From positions 353,283 to 417,282 of the forward strand of contig VDFB02000002.1 of NCBI GenBank assembly GCA_007258455.2: a DNA stretch of 64,000 nt. Reading direction: 5' to 3'. Below are positions 57,903 to 64,000 of this stretch, piece after piece (within the stretch, counting starts at the first letter, position 1; the number at the start of each line of letters is the position of its first letter). The position numbers were made by a program, and so were the translations under genes. This DNA is from Sequoia sempervirens. Lineage: Eukaryota > Streptophyta > Pinopsida > Cupressales > Cupressaceae. Under the pieces are notes generated by a model. That model made no database searches, was not told the DNA's origin, and saw nothing but the letters and a program-made list of their open reading frames with translations.

Positions 57903-59657
57903 GGCTATGCAATGACACTCTCCACTAGTTTCCCTTATGCTTGTTTTCTTGGTTGCGTCTAGAAGTGTGTTATAATTGTTGTTTTGGATTTACTTTGCAA
58001 GTGGTTAATGGTTGTTTCCTTTGGTTTATTTATGATGTTTTTATGTCTTTGTGTTCATTATGATTGGATCTTGGTTGTTGTCATTTATGATTTATGTAAC
58101 CTTTTGTTATTACTATGATATTCTTTATTGAAGTTAATCTTGTGGCATTCTTGGTCACGGTTACTTCCTTGACACCTCTAAGCATGGGGGTGGGTTTTTT
58201 CTAAAACGCACATGGTTGGGTGGAATGTGCTTCGTACCCGTTGGGTTCCCCATCAACGTTTGTTCATCACAGTATCTTTCAGATGGAGCTTGTACCATAT
58301 ATTCATCTTATATTTCAAACATTCGTTGTATTATGTATTTATCCCACATGTATGGGAGGTTTTATTGTAACTCATATATTGTGAACATGTAATGTATTAA
58401 AACATGATGTATTGTAAATGCACCCTTGTAACCATTCATTATTTAAGAGATGTATTATGGTTTGTATCATATGTTGTAGTTATACTTATACTTATGGATA
58501 TATGTATGTTATCTTTTGTAAATGGTTACTGTAATGTTTATTATGGATGTAAGATTAGTCAAGTTAATTAGCCTTATGTATCTTTCGTTATTAGTTGGTT
58601 TTATGCGATGTGACCTCGTGTGCCCCAAAGGACTCAATGTTTATGATGTGATTGTGTAATGTAATTATGTTTAATGGTTCATAATATGTTTAATTTGTAT
58701 TCTTAAAAAAAATGTGCATGGATTTGTCCTTTGGGGTTTACACAATGGGCGTTACATAGTTCAATTCAATTCAATTATGGTTTAGTTATCTTCAGTTGCA
58801 TGTAGTTAGTTTGAGTTGAATGCTAGTTGACTTGATTTGACTTGAGTTGTATGACTAATGACTATAGTTACACGATAGATAATAGTGGATACTTTCAGTT
58901 AAGTGGAGATGATCAATCATGCATAATGTTTGCATTAATTGGTAGAGAGATATGTTTCAATTAACTAAGATTGACTTGCGACCACCTTGGACACCCAAGT
59001 TTGCATCTTTTAGTTAACACCTTTTACATGAGAAGATATTTACAAGGCTCGGTCAAGTGGGCCCATTCTTGGGTTCCAACTTTGAGGTGATGTTTGCAAG
59101 ATATTTTCTTGACAAAAGTTTAATTAAGTGTTCAATTTGGGGCACCTAAATTGAGGAAGACTTTGGTTTGACTTCATATTACATTGTGGAACTCTACTTG
59201 CCCAATGTAGGCATAGATTGTTATGAGAAGATTTATGCTCTTGTATTGTACAGCTCTTATTCAGTTTACATGCTTATTAATTTTTTATTAATTGTAGTAA
59301 TTGGATGAGAGTTCCATGAGAGTTTATTGCAGGTTGTGAAGAAGGATTGGTGAAGGCAAGGAAGTATATCAATCAAGGATTGATACAATATTATTGGAAT
59401 ATTTTTCTAAGGTTAAATAATACAAGAACTATTGGTTCTAGTGGATTTTTTTCTCAAAAGGGTTTCTTGATGTATATGTTGTGTCACTTCTATCTTCTTG
59501 TCTCATTCTTCTACAATCTTCTATCTCCTACAATTGGTAAAATTGATCTAAACAGATAATCATACAAAAATAATTGTGACAAAGAACACTTAATTAAATC
59601 TACATTCTCATTTTTTTACAAGTTTTAAGCTATAATATTACCTTCATTTCTATCATT

Positions 59658-59669
59658 TGGTATCAGAGC
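59658..59669 (+). promoter_or_regulatory. G primer-binding site (initiator Met tRNA)
   Basis: TGGTATCAGAGC lies two bases after the LTR end ..TATCA and is intact. Confidence 0.9.
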
Positions 59670-59783
59670 TAATGGTTGGTTAGAGTTTGGGATGCCTTTC
59701 TCCTAAGAGTTTGAAGGTTTTTTCTCTATAGTGGGAGCTTTTACTATTGTGTTATTGAAAATTTGTAAAATAAGTGCATTACA

Positions 59784-60560
59784 ATGAGTTCTACTTCTCA
59801 TCTAGATATTGAAAGATTCAATGGATCTAGTTATGAGATATGGAAACTAAAAATAAAGGATCTCATTGAAGAGAGAGATCAATGGTTAGCTATTTGCAAT
59901 GAGACAAAGCCATCTACAATGATGTCAGATTAGGATTGGACTAAGCTGAATAAAAAGGCAAGAGGGACCATAAGGTTATATATTGCTAATGTTGTTCTCT
60001 TGAATGTTTCAATTGAAACTATCACATATAAATTATGGAAGAGGATAGGTGATATCTATCAAATCAAAAGTCTTACTAGTAAGTTGTATCTTAAAATACA
60101 ATTGTATTCTTTAAAAATTAGATCTATGGTGATTCTATTTCAAATCATTTAAATGCTTACAATTTGATTCTAATTCAGTTAGCATCTATAGATGTAAAGC
60201 TAGAAGATGAAGATAAATGAATTTTGTTACTTTGTTCTTTACTAGAGTGTTGGGAAAATCAAATTGTTGCTATCAATGGTAGTGGTGTAGATCCTAAGAT
60301 GGAAAATATAATTCCTACTCTCATATTAGAGGAGATGAGGAGGAAGTCTAAAACATGATCCCAAGATTCCTTATTTGTAAGAGGTAGGCCTAAGGAAAAG
60401 GAACCTCAAGGAGACTAGAAAGGAAAGGGTAATTCTAAAGGATGGTCTAAAACCCTTGGTAAGAGTAAGGTAAAGTGTTGGAATTTTGGGAAACTGGGAC
60501 ATGTAAAGAGGGATTGTAAGAACAAGAAAAATATTTTTGATGTTTCTATAGAGAAATCCT
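59784..60560 (+). pseudogene. G gag
   Basis: The frame starts at ATG 59784. The product begins with the copia gag pattern FNGSSYEIWKLKIKDLI, followed by LNKKARGTIRLYIANVVL and KLWKRIGDIY segments near 59950-60050, broken by stops (first near 59932) and frameshifts. The nucleocapsid knuckle near 60478-60519 reads CX2FX4HX4C, with the second Cys replaced by Phe. A basic GlyLys-rich stretch precedes it. Confidence 0.82.
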
Positions 60561-60856
60561 CAGATGACAGTAATGATGCATTGGTCATTTCATCTAATAC
60601 GGTTAGTGATGACTCTTGGCTTATTGATTCAGGTTGCTTCTATCATATGGCTATTAGAAAGGAGTGGTTCACTAAGCATATTGCATATGATGGAGGGAAT
60701 TTCTTCCTTAGAGATAATAGCACAACAAATATTGTTGGAAAAGGAGAGGTAAATTTGTGTTTTAGTGATGGTAGGGTTAAGACCCTTCATGATGTTTTAC
60801 ATATTCCAGGACTTGCTAGAAATATAATTTTTGTATATAAGTTCAATGATTCTTGA
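60561..60856 (+). pseudogene. G protease
   Basis: WLIDSGCFYHM near 60617 is the active site with DSG intact. The segment VGKGEVNLCF...LHDVLHIPGLARNIIFV near 60735-60840 is the conserved protease C-terminal part of copia elements. It ends at a TGA at 60854; the next part is in another frame. Confidence 0.87.
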
Positions 60857-61670
60857 ATGCACATGACATTTGAAAAAGGTGGTTGCTAAGGGATCTTGGA
60901 TTGGGAATTTGTTTAAGCTTAATATGTCTAATTTAAATAAATCAGACAATGTAACTGAAGCTGAAAATACATATATGTTGTGGCACCATAGATTGGGCCA
61001 CATTGGTGAAAAAGGTCTTAGGACCATTCTTAATAAGAAATTGGTTGATGGTATTCTTGATTATAATATTGGAAAAAATATTTTTGTGAGCATTGTGTGT
61101 TTGGAAAGCAATCTAAATCTTCATTTCCTAATGGAACAAATAGAACGAAAAGATTATTAGAGATTATTCGTTCAGATGTTATGGGTCATGTGGATATTGA
61201 ATCTATTATAAATTCTAGATATTATGTCACATTTATTGATGAAGTCTCAAGATACTCTTGGATCTATTTTATGCATAAAAAATATAATGTGTTTGATAAG
61301 TTTAAAGAACTTAAGGCTTTAGTTGAGAAACAATTAGATCATAAGATAAAAGTGTTCTAAGGAATTTTATCATTATTTTAAGCATTCAAGAATTGTGAGA
61401 TAGAAAACTACTCCATATACACCGCAAAAAAATGGATTAGTAGAAAGGATGAATCAAACCTTAATATAAAGAGCTAGGAGTATGTTAAGTAGTGCTAATC
61501 TAGATTGGTGGCTTTGGGACAAGGATATGAGTACTTCTTGTTATTTAATCAATAGATATCTTAGTTTATCTATTGAAGATAAAAAACCTTATGAAATGTG
61601 GTTAGGTAGAAAACCTAGTGTTGCACATTTAAGGATCTTTGGTTGTGAGGCTTTTGTTCATGTGCCCTAA
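60857..61670 (+). pseudogene. G pre-integrase and integrase
   Basis: LWHHRLGHIGEKGLRTIL near 60978 is the pre-integrase zinc-region start. After a frameshift the core follows: IIRSDVMGHVDIES with the first Asp near 61172, FIDEVSRYSWIYFMHKK near 61232, then a break near 61360 around the second Asp region. A TPQKNGLVERMNQT segment near 61418 retains the catalytic Glu. Further on are MSTSCYLINRYLS near 61530 and a LRIFGCEAFVHVP segment near 61630, the normal C-terminal landmark. The D-D part is damaged. Confidence 0.86.
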
Positions 61671-62640
61671 AAAAGGTGGTCTAAGTTGGATCAAAAAACA
61701 CAAAAATGCATAATCCTAGGTTATGGTGAAAATGTAAAAGGTTACAAGCTTTGGAATCCTCTAGCCTAAGAAAATTACTTTATCTAGAGATGTGATTTTT
61801 AGGGAATTTAGATCTTATACAGGAGAATAACAACCAAAGGAGAAGGATACTTCTCAAACAATGCATTTTGAGATACTACTAAGAAGCATGAAGATGCACA
61901 TGTTGAAGAACAATTGGATGGATTGGATGAGGACAGTTCGCATTGTTCTAAGATAGATGCTCATAATGAGCATATTGAGGAAAAAGAACAGCATTCTTTG
62001 ACAAGATCCACAAGACAATAGAATCCTATTGATAGGTATAGCCCACCTAATTTATGTTGTATATTTTCTTTGATGAGTACTAATGATGAACCTAGATCTT
62101 ACAAGAAAGCTTTATCTTCAGATGAGAAAAATATCTGGTCACAAGCTATGCATGAGGAAATGGTCTATTTGGATACTTGTGACACATGGGATCTTGAGAG
62201 TTTTCCCAAAAGAAGAAAGGCCATTGGTTGTAAATGGATCTTTAAAAAGAAAATTAGAGTAGATGGTAATATTGAAAGGTACAAGGCTAGATTAGTAGCC
62301 AAGGGCTACTCCGAGAGAGAGGGAGTTTACTTTAATGAAATCTTCTCTCCTATTGCTAAATTAACTTCTATTAGATTTTTTTATCTATTGTTGTTGTGTA
62401 TGATTTTGATATAGAGAAAATGGATGTGAAAACTACTTTCTTACATGAGGATCTTGATGAAGAGATTTATATGAGGCAACCTGATGGTTTTGTTATAAAA
62501 TGAAAAGAATTATTGGTTTGTAGGTTAAAGAGATATTTAAATGGATTAAAATAGTCACCTAGAATGTGGTACCAAAAGTTTGATGATCTGCATTAGAAAT
62601 TGGTTATGTTAGGAGTGAGGAAGATCATTATGTTTACATA
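61671..62640 (+). pseudogene. G reverse transcriptase
   Basis: From 62070 a clean stretch of 114 codons contains AMHEEMVYLDTCDTWDL and CKWIFKKKIRVDGNIERYKARLVAKGYSEREGV, the start of copia RT. A frameshift near 62400 follows, then MDVKTTFLHEDLDEEIYMRQP near 62425. The catalytic region near 62670 reads FTYDML where YVDDML is expected, so the first Asp of the pair is Tyr. Several stops occur after 62500. The part before 62070 is a poorly conserved linker. It is not functional. Confidence 0.85.
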
Positions 62641-63728
62641 AATTTATTGATGATCAACTTTTAATTATTATCATGTTTACTTATGACATGTTGTTTATTG
62701 GTAACAAAAAGGTAATGATCAAATAATTGAAAGCACAACTCTCTAGCACATTTGAGATGAAAGATCTAGGGGCTACAAAATATATCCTTGGTATAGAGAT
62801 CAATAGAGATAGAGGTTAAAAAAAATCTTTGATTAAGTCAAAGCAACTATGTTGATACTAGTTTGAAATGGTTTAACATGCATGATAGTAAACCAATTAA
62901 TATTCCTTTACCAGTTGGCACAAAGTTAAGTTTAAACATGGGTCCTAAATCTGATTTTGATCATGAGGAAATGTTTGAAATTCCATATTCTAGTGTAGTT
63001 AGTAGTTTGATGTATGTAATGGTCTAAATAAGATCAAATATAGCCCAAGTAGTTGGAGGTATAAGTAGGTTCATTTCTAACCCTGGTAAAGAACATTGGA
63101 CTTATGTTAAGATTGTGTTTATATATTTACAAGGTACTTCTGATTACTGTTTGGTTTATTATTGTGCTAATGATATTGATATTAAGCACAAATCATTGGA
63201 CATACAAGGTTTTTTTGATTCAGATTAGGTAGGAGACTTGGACAATCAGAGGTCGATAAGTGGTTTTGTTTACTTTTTTTGGAGTTGTGGTTAGCTAGAT
63301 GAGTAAATGGAAGCCCATAGTTTCTTTTTCCACCATAGAAGTAGAGTACATGGCCGCTACACATGCCTCTAAAGAGATAGTTTGGTTATAGAAACTTGGG
63401 AAAGGTATTGGTTTTACTTGCAAGAAAATTAGACTTGAATGTGATAGCCAAAGTACTATTTGTTTAGCCAAAAATCCTATCTATCATGCTCTCACTAAGC
63501 ATGTTGATGTTTAGTATCACTTTGTGTGAGAAATGGTTGGGAGTGGGAAGGTATTAATTGAGAAAGTTGAAACTTTGATCAATATTGTAGAGTATCTTAC
63601 AAAACCATTTCCTACATATAAGTTCTCTTGGTGGAAGAAGGCCATTTTCCTTGAATCCTGTACTTTATTTACACTGATGATTCCTTGTTTAGAATAATTG
63701 AAATGTATAATGTCAAGTGATAAATTTT
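62641..63728 (+). pseudogene. G reverse transcriptase end and RNase H
   Basis: Segments MKDLGATKYILGIEI near 62758 (RT connection), IPYSSVVSSLMY near 62980, ISRFISNPGKEHWTYVK near 63064 and a GDLDNQRSISGFVYFF region near 63235 are the copia RNase H landmarks. The WVDADWAGD-like motif is degraded (FDSD followed by a stop near 63226). Frames change several times. The final bases before 63729 are the 3' untranslated tail, with no convincing polypurine tract. Confidence 0.78.
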
Positions 63729-64000
63729 TGGGAATAGGATGCCATTTAATTGCAATCCTAAACATATTTCATGTATCTCCTAAGTCCTTGGAAAGTGTTC
63801 CCCAACACTAGGATTAGAAAGAGATTAAATTTGAATGAAATGAACATGTAAATTGGCACTTGTGATTATTCCTAAATGATAGAAACATGTGGGGAAATCC
63901 AAGAAGAGCTCCTACAAGATAGGAGCACATGGGGTGTCCACATGGAGGGTGGAATCCACCTTGGCTCAGTTAACTATCTGGAGGATTGATAATACTTCAG
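63729..64000 (+). repeat. G 3' LTR, first 272 bp
   Basis: It starts TGGGAATAGGATGCC and matches 53727-54000 over its visible length, including shared segments around CATGTATCTCCTAAGTCC and GAAGAGCTCCTACAAGATAG. It is cut by the window end. Confidence 0.9.

Larger units (their letters stand above)
54101..58756. mobile_element. Element H: probable giant solo LTR (4.66 kb)
   Basis: H starts TGTAATACCCC and ends GGGCGTTACA, the terminal inverted repeat style of many gypsy LTRs. It is flanked by CAGTT (54096-54100) and TAGTT (58757-58761), a one-mismatch duplication. No primer site, gag or pol motif and no internal LTR pair were found, so a solo LTR formed by recombination is the simplest reading; a large non-coding element is the alternative. 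It contains microsatellites, a hairpin at 56667-56710 and three repeated units near 57570-57900. Orientation cannot be fixed. Confidence 0.7.
53727..59655 (+). repeat. G 5' LTR, interrupted by H
   Basis: The parts are 53727-54100 and 58757-59655, about 1268 bp net after subtracting H and its duplication. AGTTCA-like hexamers recur around the insertion point (54040-54100 and 58760-58860), making a short-repeat region in the LTR. Confidence 0.83.
53727..64000 (+). mobile_element. Element G: Ty1/copia retrotransposon, plus strand, right end outside window, host of H
   Basis: The 5' LTR starts TGGGAATA at 53727 and ends ..TTCTATCA at 59655; without H it is about 1.27 kb. The 3' LTR begins TGGGAATA at 63729 and leaves the window. 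The first 270 bases of both LTRs match well. Between them are an initiator-Met primer site, gag, protease, integrase, reverse transcriptase and RNase H in copia order. Stops and frameshifts are frequent. It inserted into element I. Confidence 0.9.

Noticed and set aside
1..64000. Host protein-coding gene
   Set aside because: No frame longer than about 100 codons lies outside the identified elements, and none has a recognisable non-transposon domain.

Overview
The window looks like intergenic DNA from a plant with a large genome. I see no host gene, tRNA or rRNA gene. Nearly everything that can be identified is LTR retrotransposon in several states of decay: nested insertions, gag/protease-only derivatives, one probable solo LTR and partial copies. 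Ty1/copia, Ty3/gypsy chromovirus and Ty3/gypsy Tat lineages are all present. The mix of long, old, stop-riddled elements with a Tat element of unusual domain order suggests a gymnosperm (conifer-like) genome, but that is inference from repeat content only. I name the elements A to I.

Left and centre (1-42.1 kb) form one nest. Element D is a copia element on the minus strand. Its reverse transcriptase/RNase H lies at 1-1182, its integrase, protease and gag at 31188-32907, and its gag start, primer-binding site and 5' LTR at 40502 to about 42100. D was split by element A (1183-31187, plus strand, gypsy-type, gag and protease only). The 5' LTR of A was split by element B (2276-27120, plus strand, Tat lineage). 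The 3' LTR of B was split by element C (21419-26092, plus strand, copia-like, gag-protease only). Independently, chromovirus E (32908-40501, plus strand) inserted into the gag of D. LTR boundaries, target-site duplications and LTR lengths reconcile: A has 1418 bp in both LTRs once B is removed, B about 6.26 and 6.24 kb once C is removed, C 424 and 424 bp, E 1470 and 1469 bp. LTR divergence falls in the order A, B, C, as nesting requires.

B is the most unusual resident. Its LTRs are about 6.2 kb each and together make up over 60% of a roughly 20 kb element. Each LTR carries a decayed reading frame of about 3.7 kb of unknown function. Its pol places the extra plant-type RNase H between protease and reverse transcriptase rather than after the native RNase H.

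The right part (42.1-64 kb) holds element F (43773-48663, minus strand: two long LTRs around a 0.76 kb non-coding core), then an unassigned AT-rich tract with six hairpin-forming modules and microsatellites, then the end of an LTR and primer site of partial element I (to 53726). Copia element G (53727 to beyond 64000, plus strand) follows. Its 5' LTR contains insertion H (54101-58756), probably a giant solo LTR.

All coding regions are pseudogenes, with in-frame stops, frameshifts and lost catalytic residues. Many stops are TAG where Gln or Trp would be expected, consistent with decay of methylated cytosines. No element looks able to move on its own; E is structurally the most complete.
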